This document shows positions 9,167 through 17,195 of a DNA stretch of 64,000 nt, piece after piece. Position 1 is the stretch's first letter. Each line of letters opens with the position of its first letter. This DNA comes from Pseudocitrobacter faecalis (lineage in GTDB: Bacteria; Pseudomonadota; Gammaproteobacteria; Enterobacterales; Enterobacteriaceae). The position numbers and the translations under genes were made by a program. The stretch covers positions 1 through 64,000 of the forward strand of contig QNRL01000002.1 of assembly GCA_003315335.1 (NCBI GenBank), in the 5' to 3' direction. The notes beneath the pieces are model-generated. The model saw only the letters and a list, made by a program, of their open reading frames with translations, made no database searches and had not been told where the DNA came from.

Positions 9167-10837
9167 TTAAAGTGCCACTGAAATGCGGTAATAAATATTG
9201 AGATGATCCGGCGAAAGCCAGCCTGGATACGCCAGCGGCGTACCAATGGTGAACTGGCTGGAGAACCAGCGCCCGGCACTGGTCAGCCCGACAGCACCGC
9301 CCCACAACGTGCCAGCGGCATATTGGTCGCTGGCATCTTTTTTCAGCCAGCCGCCGTCCAGCGCCGCCATCGTGCCGATTTGTCCCAGAACAGGCATCGT
9401 GAACAGGGTGTAATTGATTTCATTACGCCAGTAGCCGCCGTTATCGCCAGAGATGTACTGCTCTTTAAAACCGCGTACGGAACTTTCACCGCCAATGCTC
9501 AGGCGTTCGCTGCCATAAAGCCGGTCTGGCGACCACTGCCAGTAGACGCTGGAAAGCCACCACAGCTTATCCGTCAGCCCGCGCTGCCAGCTGGCGTTAA
9601 CGCTCCATTTGCGGAACTGCGCTTTCGGTTGGTCGGGGTAAAGGTGATCGTCAGTGGCGTTAAACCACGGCATCCCGCGGCTGAAGGTAGGGTTGAATGT
9701 CGCCACGCCGCCGAGAATTTTCTGAGTATGATTGAGACCAAACAGCAGGCTGGTGAACTCCTGGCTGCTGCTTTCCAGTTTTACACCATCAAGGAAATTA
9801 CGGTTTACGCGGTGGTTCAGACCGAGAGAAACGCCGGTTTTCAGGTCGCCGTTGCGAAACAACACGTGGGAATAATTTACCCGGTGCGTTTCCGTGTCAC
9901 CCGTGGATCGCCAGTTGTAGCCGGCGTTATCAATGACGTTGAGATAGTCGTTCCAGGTGTAAGTGTAATCAAACAGACCATAGCCGTAGGGGATGCTGAC
10001 ACCAGCGGCAAGATTTTTCGCATCGCGCGAATGAGAAAACGCGCTGCTCCGCCCGCCGCTGACAAACCATTTATCTGCCAGACCTAACAGGTTATTACCC
10101 ACCAGCGAGGCGGAAATTTGCCCGACCCCCGTGCTTTTCTGGCCGCTGTTATCAAACGTGACGGATGCCTGAAGTGGAAACTCCGGCGTGGCGGTGAGGT
10201 TTACAATGGAGTCGCCCGGCAGCTCTCCGGGCAAGATTTCAATTTGTACGGGGGTGGTACGTACGCGGTTAATTTGCTCCATGCCCTGCTCGATATCCCG
10301 CAGGTTTAGCGGTTTACCCTCCAGGCCAGGAAAGGTCATTGCCAGCGTACGCACAGGTACACCTTCCAGGCGGATTTGTTGCAAGCGACCTTCCAGCACG
10401 GCGATATGTAATTCACCGCCAGAGAGATCCTGCTCCGTCAGATACGCCCGGCTGGTGATATAGCCACGCTGAATATACCAGTCAGAGATCTGATCCGTGA
10501 GCTGGGTGATTTGCACAATATTGAGGCAACGCCCCTGCCACGGGCGAATCATTTTTTGCTGTTCCCGTGGGGACATCAGCGTCGCATGTTGCAGGGTAAT
10601 GTGATTGAGCGTAAAGCAAGAGCCCGCAGCATCTGCCGGTGCGGATGAAGGACGTTCCTGCAGTATCGGTGTGGCGCGCTGAAGCTCATCACGTTGCTGC
10701 TGGTTTTGATCCAGCAGTTGCTGTTGCTGCTGTTGAATAGAATTACGGTCAGCAGGCGATAAAAGGGCCGTCATGCCTGAAAAGGAAATTCCGCTTAAAA
10801 AAAGTGCGAAAGCCGCTTGCCGTGGAGAAATCACCAT
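9167..10837 (-). CDS. TpsB/CdiB/ShlB-family outer-membrane two-partner secretion transporter
   Basis: The 556-residue protein has an N-terminal hydrophobic segment, a Gln-rich linker (residues about 33-55), POTRA-like sequence (about 70-230) and a C-terminal beta-barrel. The Omp85/TpsB hallmark VRGF sits near residue 455 in GGESSVRGF, and the last residue region (YYRISVAL) is barrel-like. Family members recognise the TPS domain of their partner in the periplasm and thread it across the outer membrane. It is the first gene of a two-gene unit with the haemagglutinin gene, whose start is 8 nt downstream of this stop. An AGGGA ribosome site lies about 10 nt before ATG 10837. Whether it serves CDI or adhesion depends on the partner's C-terminus, which is not in the window. 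Confidence 0.93.
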   Translation of the reverse strand: MVISPRQAAFALFLSGISFSGMTALLSPADRNSIQQQQQQLLDQNQQQRDELQRATPILQERPSSAPADAAGSCFTLNHITLQHATLMSPREQQKMIRPWQGRCLNIVQITQLTDQISDWYIQRGYITSRAYLTEQDLSGGELHIAVLEGRLQQIRLEGVPVRTLAMTFPGLEGKPLNLRDIEQGMEQINRVRTTPVQIEILPGELPGDSIVNLTATPEFPLQASVTFDNSGQKSTGVGQISASLVGNNLLGLADKWFVSGGRSSAFSHSRDAKNLAAGVSIPYGYGLFDYTYTWNDYLNVIDNAGYNWRSTGDTETHRVNYSHVLFRNGDLKTGVSLGLNHRVNRNFLDGVKLESSSQEFTSLLFGLNHTQKILGGVATFNPTFSRGMPWFNATDDHLYPDQPKAQFRKWSVNASWQRGLTDKLWWLSSVYWQWSPDRLYGSERLSIGGESSVRGFKEQYISGDNGGYWRNEINYTLFTMPVLGQIGTMAALDGGWLKKDASDQYAAGTLWGGAVGLTSAGRWFSSQFTIGTPLAYPGWLSPDHLNIYYRISVAL

Positions 10838-11203
10838 CCATCAATTCCCTGATAATCAACATCATCTTAATAAAAGGCACGTGATAAAGAGGGACATTGC
10901 ACTTTAAGTAAAATCAAGTCAATGAATGTAATTGTTTGTATTCATTCATAAGATCAGGGAGATATACTGCAACAATCCTGGATAGCTTTATTTATCAATA
11001 GGATGAATGTATGCGGGGCGGACGCTGATGAGGCTCATTTCAATTAAAAATATGTTAAAAACGTGAAGTAATGCAGTGCTTTTTGTTAACTTAATCTTGG
11101 TTGATACTACAGGTGCAAAAACCAGAACATCCCGATCAAACCAAAAGCTTGCCAGTTGAAGCAGCAGAAAAAGTTAAGGCCTGAAACAGGCCTTTTTCTC
11201 TAC
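10838..11203. other. Intergenic, tpsB upstream region
   Basis: No gene is seen in this AT-rich 366-base stretch. On the minus strand a TTGACT hexamer (complement of 10917-10922) could be a -35 element for tpsB, but no convincing -10 was found at the right distance. An inverted repeat AATGAAT/ATTCATT (10921-10927, 10940-10946) overlaps it and could be an operator. A terminator hairpin occupies the right end. Confidence 0.4.
11168..11200 (-). terminator. Intrinsic terminator after the DUF2502 gene
   Basis: AAGGCCTG and CAGGCCTT arms (11176-11183, 11187-11194) around an AAA loop, with A-rich and T-rich flanks on either side, so it could act in both directions. It lies directly after the stop of the leftward DUF2502 gene. 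Confidence 0.75.
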
Positions 11204-11503
11204 TCAGTGATGGTGATTATGTTTCTTACGGTCATGCTTATAGGCCTTTTGGCCGTCTTTATAGCCTTTCTCATAAGCTTTGCGCTGTTTCTTCACTTTT
11301 TTACGCCAGTGCTTATCGTGCCATTCATAATGGCGATCCCAGTAATCCCGGTTTTGCCAGTGGTTTCCATCCCAGTAGTGACCATATGAATCACGATCGC
11401 CAATTTGTAGTTTAATTGAAGGTAATAACGTTATCTCTTCCGCCTGAGTCATCAGTGGCTGTGATGCCAACAGCACAGCGGCCAGTAATAGTATCTTTCG
11501 CAT
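11204..11503 (-). CDS. DUF2502 (YpeC-like) small secreted protein
   Basis: The 99-residue protein begins with a clear Sec signal peptide ([12 protein letters not shown]...TQA) and continues with the [16 protein letters not shown] motif characteristic of the YpeC/DUF2502 family. The mature part is rich in Trp, Tyr, His and Lys and ends in a His-rich tail (HNHHH), which might bind metal; that is inference. E. coli YpeC is encoded elsewhere, so this is a family member at a different locus. The function of the family is unknown. A ribosome site (AGGAGAGG) precedes ATG 11503. It stands alone between the secretion locus and serT. Confidence 0.85.
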   Translation of the reverse strand: MRKILLLAAVLLASQPLMTQAEEITLLPSIKLQIGDRDSYGHYWDGNHWQNRDYWDRHYEWHDKHWRKKVKKQRKAYEKGYKDGQKAYKHDRKKHNHHH

Positions 11504-11678
11504 TTGCCTCTCCTTAACAAGTGCATATTAATTGATACAATTTATCACATCCCTGTTACCTGAGATCCAGGCTAATTCTGCTTTTGCTTTTTCTTATCCC
11601 TTAACAGCGCCGGTATGATTAAATTCGGTACTGCTCTTTGCTAAGGCCACATTTTTCATCCTGAGATAAAGCATTTAA

Positions 11679-11855
11679 GATCATCGTGCAGGGCTGGTGA
11701 AATATTTTCATGAAAACAGGCACAGTAATCACTATGAGGATGAGATGTTTGTGATCACGTACTTTCAGAAGGGAGTCGCACACACCGTATTCAAGCGACC
11801 TGTGCGGGTCGATAAACTGAATGACATCATCGCCCGACATTATCCTGGAACTTAG
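11679..11855 (+). pseudogene. Remnant resembling the C-terminus of a DUF4942-type island protein
   Basis: Reading the plus strand from 11679 (just after an in-frame TAA) gives 58 codons ending at TAG 11853-11855. The translation contains HYEDEMFVITYFQKG, VFKRPVRVDKLND and IIARHYPG, which from memory resembles the C-terminal end of DUF4942-family proteins carried by P4-like and related integrative islands. There is no start codon context and no upstream continuation in frame, so it is a fragment. Family assignment is from recalled motif shape only and needs a profile search. Position beside serT suggests debris of an element that once integrated at this tRNA. Confidence 0.5.
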
Positions 11856-11961
11856 GCTGCAAGGTAAAACAGATGCTAGTCACGAATCTGTCCGATGTAT
11901 TCTTGAACTCACTAACGCAAGCCTGACGAAAATGGCATACAGGCAACCGACAGAAAAGCAA

Positions 11962-11992
11962 AAACCCCAGACAATTTCTTGTCTGGGGTTTC
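11962..11992 (-). terminator. serT intrinsic terminator
   Basis: Arms AAACCCCAGAC and GTCTGGGGTTT around an AATTTCTT loop, immediately after the leftward tRNA's CCA end. Confidence 0.85.
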
Positions 11993-11997
11993 GTATT

Positions 11998-12085
11998 TGG
12001 CGGAAGCGTAGAGATTCGAACTCTAGAACCCTTTCGGGTCGCCGGTTTTCAAGACCGGTGCCTTCAACCGCTCGGCCACGCTTCC
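11998..12085 (-). tRNA. serT: tRNA-Ser (anticodon UGA)
   Basis: The 88-nt minus-strand sequence starts GGAAGCGTGG and ends CGCTTCCGCCA with CCA encoded. It has the long variable arm of serine tRNAs (CGACCCGAAAGGGTT), the TTCGAATC T-loop and anticodon TGA (complement of 12049-12051). Acceptor arms GGAAGCG/CGCTTCC pair fully. It matches E. coli serT in sequence and in its position next to yccA, apart from the gene inserted between them here. Serine tRNA genes are common integration sites, which is relevant to the accessory genes on its left. Confidence 0.97.
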
Positions 12086-12095
12086 AATGAGGCGC

Positions 12096-12124
12096 ACTAT
12101 AAACATCCCGCCCCGACCTGTAAA
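12096..12124 (-). promoter_or_regulatory. serT promoter
   Basis: On the minus strand TTTACA (complement of 12119-12124), a 17-nt spacer, and TATAGT (complement of 12096-12101), followed by a GC-rich GCGCC discriminator as is usual for stringently controlled stable-RNA genes. Confidence 0.8.
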
Positions 12125-12229
12125 GCCCCATTTTGTTCGTTTGCCTGAAAAACAGTCAAAAACGTGTTATTCGTCTGAAATTGCAACAAAATGGCGAGTT
12201 TTTCGGCACTTACAGCGCGCTCATTTCGA

Positions 12230-13852
12230 TTAATGCTTCTTGATGTACATATCCTTTGTGAAGTAATAACCCAGTCTGTCGGGCGTAAAGCCCCCCACCC
12301 ACGGTTTCACCAGGTGCGAGCGGACATAGTGGTACACCGGAATAGAGGGCACATCCTGCGCTAACAGATCTTCTGCCTGCTGATAATAACGTCCGCGCGC
12401 GGCGATATCAGGGGCTTTCGCCGCATTCAGCAGTGCGGCGTCGTAGGCCGGGTTGCTGTAGCGGCTGGTATTACTGCTATCGCCGGTACGGTAGTTGTTA
12501 AGGAAGGTGGTGGCATCGTCATAATCGGCAATCCAGGCGTAGCGTACGGCGTCAAAATTCCCCGTGCGTTTCGCGTCGAGCATCGTTTTCCACTCCTGGT
12601 TTTGCAGTTTGGCCTCCACGCCGAGATTTTTCTTCCACATTGATGCCGCAGCAATGGCAATCCGTTGATGCGATTCCGAAGTGTTATAGAGCAGATTAAA
12701 ACTCAGCGGGTGGTCGTCGCCAAAACCGGCTTCCGTCAGCAACTTTTTGGCTTCGGCAATCCGTTTCTCGCGTGGCCAGCTGGCATATTCGGGGTTCTTA
12801 AGCGTGATACCGCCTATCTCCGGCTGACTCACCAGCCATGCCGGACGTTGCCCCTGTCCTAATACTTTCTCAGCGATGATCTCTTTATCCAGCGCCATAT
12901 TCAGCGCACGGCGCACGCGGGCGTCGTTGAAAGGTGGACGCGTGGTGTTGAGTTCATAGTAATAGGTCGCCAGATGAGGAGAAACATTAAGCTGTTCCGG
13001 CATCGTTTTCTTCAGCAGCGCAAACTGGTTAATCGGCACCGTTGAGGTAATGTCGATTTCTCCTGCCCGATAGCGATTCACATCCGCCGCTTCCGATGAG
13101 ATGGGCAGATAAGTGACCTGATTGATCACCGTGTGGGCATCATCCCAGTAACGCGGATTGCGTTTGCCGACAATTCGCTCATTGACGATCCATTGCGACA
13201 ATGTGTAGGGGCCGCTGCTGACAAAGTGCTCGGGCTTAGTCCATTTCTCGGCAAAGCGGGTGACCAGCGTCTTATCCAGCGCCACTAACGACGGGTGCGC
13301 CAGCATCGGCAAAAACGCGGCGGTAGGCTGCGTGAGCGTAATTTCCAGCGTTTTATCATCAAGCGCTTTAACGCCTAGCGTATCCGGCGCTTTTTTCCCT
13401 TCAGCGATATCGCCAGCATTGACGATGTTCATATTGCCCAGATAGCTGGCGTAGGGTGACGCCGTTTTCGGGTCAACCAGCCGCTGCCAGCTCCAGACAA
13501 CATCCTGCGCGGTAATCGGTGTGCCATCGGACCAGGTAATGCCCTCGCGCAGGTGGAATATCCAGTTACCCTTGTTCTCCCACGATGCCGCCAGCCGGGG
13601 TTCAATCGTGCCATCAGGCTTCACCGCCACCAGCCCGTCGAACATGTCGCTAATGATATTAAATTCAACGTCACTTTCCACTTTATGCGGGTCGAGCGAC
13701 GCAGGCTCACTGCCGTTGTTTCTGATCAGTTCCTGTTTATCCGCAAGTACCGTGCCTTCCGGTACGTTCGCCGCGCTGACTGCGGTAGTGAAGAACGCCA
13801 GCCCTGTTGCCAGCATGATGGCGGTAATACGGTTGTGATGATGTGGTTTCAT
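12230..13852 (-). CDS. MppA/OppA-like periplasmic oligopeptide-binding protein
   Basis: SBP_bac_5-family protein of 540 residues if begun at ATG 13852 (MKPHHHNR...), which places the Sec signal peptide (to about TAVSAA) at the N-terminus; the frame extends 23 codons further upstream without looking signal-like. Motifs shared with MppA/OppA include GTVLADKQELIRNN, EPASLDPHKVE, SDGTPITAQDVVWSWQRLVDP, MWKKNLGVEAKLQNQEWK and a C-terminal MYIKKH. Such proteins deliver peptides (for MppA, murein tripeptide) to an Opp/Dpp-type ABC permease. No permease genes lie nearby, so it probably borrows a permease encoded elsewhere. E. coli K-12 has no gene like this between serT and yccA. The ligand cannot be read from the sequence. 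Confidence 0.88.
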   Translation of the reverse strand: MKPHHHNRITAIMLATGLAFFTTAVSAANVPEGTVLADKQELIRNNGSEPASLDPHKVESDVEFNIISDMFDGLVAVKPDGTIEPRLAASWENKGNWIFHLREGITWSDGTPITAQDVVWSWQRLVDPKTASPYASYLGNMNIVNAGDIAEGKKAPDTLGVKALDDKTLEITLTQPTAAFLPMLAHPSLVALDKTLVTRFAEKWTKPEHFVSSGPYTLSQWIVNERIVGKRNPRYWDDAHTVINQVTYLPISSEAADVNRYRAGEIDITSTVPINQFALLKKTMPEQLNVSPHLATYYYELNTTRPPFNDARVRRALNMALDKEIIAEKVLGQGQRPAWLVSQPEIGGITLKNPEYASWPREKRIAEAKKLLTEAGFGDDHPLSFNLLYNTSESHQRIAIAAASMWKKNLGVEAKLQNQEWKTMLDAKRTGNFDAVRYAWIADYDDATTFLNNYRTGDSSNTSRYSNPAYDAALLNAAKAPDIAARGRYYQQAEDLLAQDVPSIPVYHYVRSHLVKPWVGGFTPDRLGYYFTKDMYIKKH

Positions 13853-14053
13853 TTCCCTTGCCTTTATTTTAATTGTCGAGACACCCTCTTCACTCTTAGC
13901 GCTGGTAATGAAATTAGGCAATGATTTTCAGTCACCTATAAGAGGTTGATCTCGCTCTTTGCGCTGAGTAAAGATGGGTAAAAGGATTAGGGGATATGCA
14001 GGACATTTCTTATGCTGTTTCACTATTAATATCCATCATAAAGAGAGTGAATC

Positions 14054-14713
14054 ATGGATCGCATAATTACCTCATCGCGTGACCGCTCGTCCCTGCTGAG
14101 CACGCATAAAGTTCTGCGTAACACCTATTTCCTGCTGAGCCTGACGCTGGCGTTTTCGGCTATTACCGCAACGGCAAGCACGGTGCTGATGCTGCCGTCT
14201 CCGGGGTTGATTCTGACGCTGGTCGGCATGTACGGCCTGATGTTCCTGACCTATAAAACCGCGAATAAACCGTCCGGGATTATCTCCGCGTTCGCCTTCA
14301 CCGGCTTCCTCGGTTATATCCTGGGGCCAATCCTCAACGCCTACCTTTCCGCTGGTATGGGCGATGTGATTGGTATGGCGCTGGGTGGTACCGCACTGGT
14401 GTTCTTCTGCTGTTCAGCCTACGTGCTGACCACACGCAAAGACATGTCCTTCCTCGGCGGTATGCTGATGGCGGGTATCGTGGTGGTGCTGATTGGTATG
14501 GTGGCAAACATCTTCCTGCAACTGCCAGCGCTACATCTGGCGATCAGCGCAGTGTTCATCCTGATCTCATCAGGCGCGATTCTGTATGAAACCAGCAACA
14601 TCATTCACGGCGGGGAAACCAACTACATCCGCGCAACTGTGAGCCTGTATGTATCGCTGTACAACATCTTTATAAGCCTGCTGAGCATCCTGGGCTTTGC
14701 CAGCCGCGATTAA
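14054..14713 (+). CDS. yccA: YccA, inner-membrane modulator of FtsH protease
   Basis: The 219-residue protein matches YccA of the Bax-inhibitor-1/LFG family, with about seven hydrophobic segments from residue 25 onward and the C-terminal [14 protein letters not shown]. In E. coli YccA associates with FtsH-HflKC and slows degradation of membrane substrates such as SecY. ATG 14054 follows an AGAG ribosome site. It is flanked by a terminator downstream and stands as a single transcription unit. Family length and full-length agreement make this call secure. Confidence 0.95.
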   Translation: MDRIITSSRDRSSLLSTHKVLRNTYFLLSLTLAFSAITATASTVLMLPSPGLILTLVGMYGLMFLTYKTANKPSGIISAFAFTGFLGYILGPILNAYLSAGMGDVIGMALGGTALVFFCCSAYVLTTRKDMSFLGGMLMAGIVVVLIGMVANIFLQLPALHLAISAVFILISSGAILYETSNIIHGGETNYIRATVSLYVSLYNIFISLLSILGFASRD

Positions 14714-14734
14714 TAACGCAAACTGAACGACACG

Positions 14735-14764
14735 AGGCCTCGCTTATGCGGGGTCTTTTTTTTT
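14735..14764 (+). terminator. yccA terminator
   Basis: GC-rich stem GCCTCGC/GCGGGGT (with G-U pairs) around TTAT, then a run of nine T. Confidence 0.75.
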
Positions 14765-14802
14765 GCTACACTGCCCACCGTTTGTATGACGTGTGAAAAA
14801 TT

Positions 14803-15132
14803 ATGTTGATCTACGAAGACCGCGAAATTGAGACCGATAACGACGGTTATCTGAAAGACTCCACCCTGTGGAGTGAAGGCATGGCAGTCGCCATTGCCTC
14901 AAATGAAGGCATTGAACTGAGCCCGGAGCACTGGGAAGTGGTGCGTTTTGTGCGCGAGTTTTATCTGGAGTTTAATACCTCCCCCGCTATCCGCATGCTG
15001 GTGAAGGCGATGGCCAATAAGTTTGGCGAAGAGAAAGGCAACAGCCGCTACCTTTACCGTTTGTTCCCGAAAGGCCCGGCCAAGCAGGCGACGAAAATTG
15101 CTGGCCTGCCTAAACCGGTAAAATGCATTTAA
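14803..15132 (+). CDS. tusE: TusE sulfur-relay protein for tRNA 2-thiouridine
   Basis: The 109-residue protein is DsrC/TusE-like. The C-terminal half ([20 protein letters not shown] onward) is essentially the E. coli sequence, and the penultimate residue is the conserved persulfide-carrying cysteine (KPVKCI). TusE accepts sulfur from TusBCD and passes it to MnmA for s2U34 synthesis in the wobble position of Lys, Glu and Gln tRNAs in the cytoplasm. The N-terminal third is more divergent. Its stop overlaps the stop of the convergent acyP gene by 4 nt. Confidence 0.97.
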   Translation: MLIYEDREIETDNDGYLKDSTLWSEGMAVAIASNEGIELSPEHWEVVRFVREFYLEFNTSPAIRMLVKAMANKFGEEKGNSRYLYRLFPKGPAKQATKIAGLPKPVKCI

Positions 15133-15410
15133 TAGCGAATGCTGAAGCCATCCCACGCTTTCTGGGGTTGATGCGGTTCGGCCAGAACCCGGTCAACTCT
15201 GGCGCTGCGTGGGCCTCCGGCTTTTAGCCACGCCAGCAACGTTTCAACCTGCTCCTGTTCGCCGCAGGCCACCACTTCCACGCTACCGTCGTCCAGATTA
15301 CGGGCGTAGCCCTTAAGCCCTAAACGCAATGCTTCTCGCTGAGTGCTGTAGCGAAACCCTACGCCCTGAACCATGCCATAGACCCACGCAATCGTGCACA
15401 CTGCTGCCAT
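15129..15410 (-). CDS. acyP: Acylphosphatase
   Basis: The 93-residue protein has the acylphosphatase fold signature: GVGFRY with catalytic Arg20 and [13 protein letters not shown] with catalytic Asn38. It hydrolyses carboxyl-phosphate bonds of acylphosphates. Length agrees with YccX of E. coli. It ends tail to tail with tusE, sharing TTAA at 15129-15132 so that each gene's TAA stop uses part of the same palindrome. ATG 15410 has a GGAGGCAAA ribosome site just upstream. Confidence 0.96.
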   Translation of the reverse strand: MAAVCTIAWVYGMVQGVGFRYSTQREALRLGLKGYARNLDDGSVEVVACGEQEQVETLLAWLKAGGPRSARVDRVLAEPHQPQKAWDGFSIRY

Positions 15411-15566
15411 TTTGCCTCCCGTCGCAATCCCTGAAGTTCTGTTAAGTATGACATTTTCCAGACATTTTACCGAACGGGAGGCCGCAATATTGCCATGTTC
15501 ATTGCAATTGGATGGCGAAGTCGGGAAAATGCAGCCCTTCCCATCGAATAGCCAGAATAATTATCT

Positions 15567-16757
15567 ATGAGCGTACGTTTAGTGTTAGCCAAAGGGCGTG
15601 AGAAATCCTTACTCCGCCGTCATCCCTGGGTCTTTTCCGGGGCCGTTGCCCGCATGGAAGGCAAAGCCAACCTCGGTGAAACCATTGATATCGTCGATCA
15701 CAAAGGGAAATGGTTAGCCCGCGGGGCTTATTCTCCAGAATCGCAAATCCGCGCACGCGTCTGGACGTTCGATGCCGATGAAACCATTGATATCGACTTT
15801 TTTGTTCGTCGCCTGCAGCAGGCGCAGCAGTGGCGCGACTGGCTGGCACAGCAGGATGGCCTCGATAGCTATCGTCTGATTGCCGGCGAATCTGACGGCT
15901 TGCCGGGCGTGACCATTGACCGCTTTGGCAATTTCCTCGTATTGCAGCTGTTGAGCGCCGGTGCGGAATACCAACGCGCGGCATTAATCAGCGCGTTGCA
16001 AACCCTGTATCCGGAGTGCCCGATTTACGATCGTAGCGACGTTGCGGTGCGTAAAAAGGAAGGGATGGAACTGACGCAAGGCCCGGTTACCGGTGAGCTG
16101 CCGCCAGCCCTGCTGCCAATTCAGGAGCACGGTATGAAGCTGCTGGTGGATATCCAGCACGGTCATAAAACCGGTTATTACCTCGATCAGCGCGACAGCC
16201 GTCTGGCGACACGCCGCTATGTGGCCGACAAACGCGTCCTCAACTGCTTCTCTTATACCGGTGGTTTCGCCGTCTCTGCACTGATGGGCGGTTGCCGTCA
16301 GGTCACCAGCGTTGATACCTCGCAGGAAGCGCTGGACGTCGCAAAACAGAACGTCGAGCTGAACAAGCTGGATCTCAGTAAAGCGGAATTTGTCCGTGAC
16401 GATGTTTTCAAACTGCTGCGTAAATATCGCGATCAGGGCGAGAAATTCGACGTTATCGTGATGGATCCGCCGAAATTTGTTGAGAACAAAAGCCAGCTTC
16501 AGGGCGCCTGCCGTGGCTATAAAGATATCAACATGCTGGCTATCCAGTTGCTGAATCCGGGCGGTGTGCTGCTGACCTTCTCCTGCTCCGGGCTGATGAC
16601 AACAGATTTATTCCAGAAAATCATCGCTGATGCCGCAATAGATGCCGGTCGTGATGTACAATTTATAGAGCAGTTCCGTCAGGCAGCCGATCACCCGGTG
16701 ATCGCGACTTATCCCGAAGGGCTGTATTTGAAAGGGTTTGCCTGTCGCGTCATGTAA
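15567..16757 (+). CDS. rlmI: RlmI, 23S rRNA m5C1962 methyltransferase
   Basis: The 396-residue protein has an N-terminal PUA domain (about 1-75), a linker, and a Rossmann SAM-dependent methyltransferase domain. Motif IV is VMDPPKF and the nucleophilic-cysteine motif is FSCSG (about residue 340). It methylates C5 of C1962 in 23S rRNA. It is divergent from acyP, with about 156 nt between the starts, as in E. coli. Family length and order agree fully. Confidence 0.96.
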   Translation: MSVRLVLAKGREKSLLRRHPWVFSGAVARMEGKANLGETIDIVDHKGKWLARGAYSPESQIRARVWTFDADETIDIDFFVRRLQQAQQWRDWLAQQDGLDSYRLIAGESDGLPGVTIDRFGNFLVLQLLSAGAEYQRAALISALQTLYPECPIYDRSDVAVRKKEGMELTQGPVTGELPPALLPIQEHGMKLLVDIQHGHKTGYYLDQRDSRLATRRYVADKRVLNCFSYTGGFAVSALMGGCRQVTSVDTSQEALDVAKQNVELNKLDLSKAEFVRDDVFKLLRKYRDQGEKFDVIVMDPPKFVENKSQLQGACRGYKDINMLAIQLLNPGGVLLTFSCSGLMTTDLFQKIIADAAIDAGRDVQFIEQFRQAADHPVIATYPEGLYLKGFACRVM

Positions 16758-16817
16758 CTTGAAAAGCGAAACAACGACCACATATTGTATGTAGTTAATG
16801 TTTCCCGGGAGGTGACT

Positions 16818-17135
16818 ATGATTGCCAGCAAATTCGGTATCGGCCAACAGGTTCGTCATTCCTTGTTAGGGTATCTGGGCGTGGTTGTCGATATCGACCC
16901 GGAATACTCACTTGATGAACCAGAGCCCGATGAACTGGCGGCAAACGATGAACTTCGTATGCTGCCGTGGTATCACGTGGTCATGGAAGATGAAGACGGC
17001 CAGCCGGTTCACACCTATCTGGCTGAAGCGCAACTGAGCGGTGAAGTGCGTGAAGATCATCCAGAACAACCTTCAATGGATGAGCTGGCTCGCACTATTC
17101 GCCAGCAGCTTCAGGCGCCGCGACTGCGTAACTAA
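16818..17135 (+). CDS. hspQ: HspQ, heat-shock protein / Lon specificity enhancer
   Basis: The 105-residue protein matches YccV/Hsp[15 protein letters not shown], an acidic segment ([18 protein letters not shown]) and [21 protein letters not shown]. The longer frame from 16785 is rejected because ATG 16818 has a strong GGGAGGTG ribosome site. HspQ binds hemimethylated DNA and stimulates Lon proteolysis in enterobacteria. It is followed by a strong terminator. Confidence 0.95.
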   Translation: MIASKFGIGQQVRHSLLGYLGVVVDIDPEYSLDEPEPDELAANDELRMLPWYHVVMEDEDGQPVHTYLAEAQLSGEVREDHPEQPSMDELARTIRQQLQAPRLRN

Positions 17136-17152
17136 CCCCCCGCTCCTTATCA

Positions 17153-17183
17153 CACCGTTCACTTACGTGGGCGGTGTTTTTTT
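17153..17183 (+). terminator. hspQ terminator
   Basis: CACCGTTCAC/GTGGGCGGTG hairpin with a TTAC loop and a seven-T tail; it also separates hspQ from the convergent LysR gene. Confidence 0.85.
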
Positions 17184-17195
17184 ACATTCATTCCG

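Larger units (their letters stand above)
11504..11997. other. Intergenic debris between DUF2502 gene and serT
   Basis: No intact gene is seen. It holds the remnant at 11679-11855 described separately and the serT terminator at its right end. A 73-codon minus-strand frame (11619-11840) lies antisense to the remnant and has no family resemblance. The rest is unremarkable. Confidence 0.5.

Noticed and set aside
9156-9169. Frameshift or fusion between tpsB and tpsA
   Set aside because: The two frames end and start cleanly with an 8-nt gap and a normal ribosome site.
9203-10087. 294-codon plus-strand frame over tpsB
   Set aside because: Shadow of the tpsB frame; no signal, motif or ribosome site of its own.
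11619-11840. 73-codon minus-strand frame between the DUF2502 gene and serT
   Set aside because: It lies antisense to the island remnant and its translation has no recognisable features.
13853-13921. N-terminal 23-codon extension of the MppA-like protein
   Set aside because: It would put charged, non-signal sequence before a good signal peptide; ATG 13852 fits the family better.
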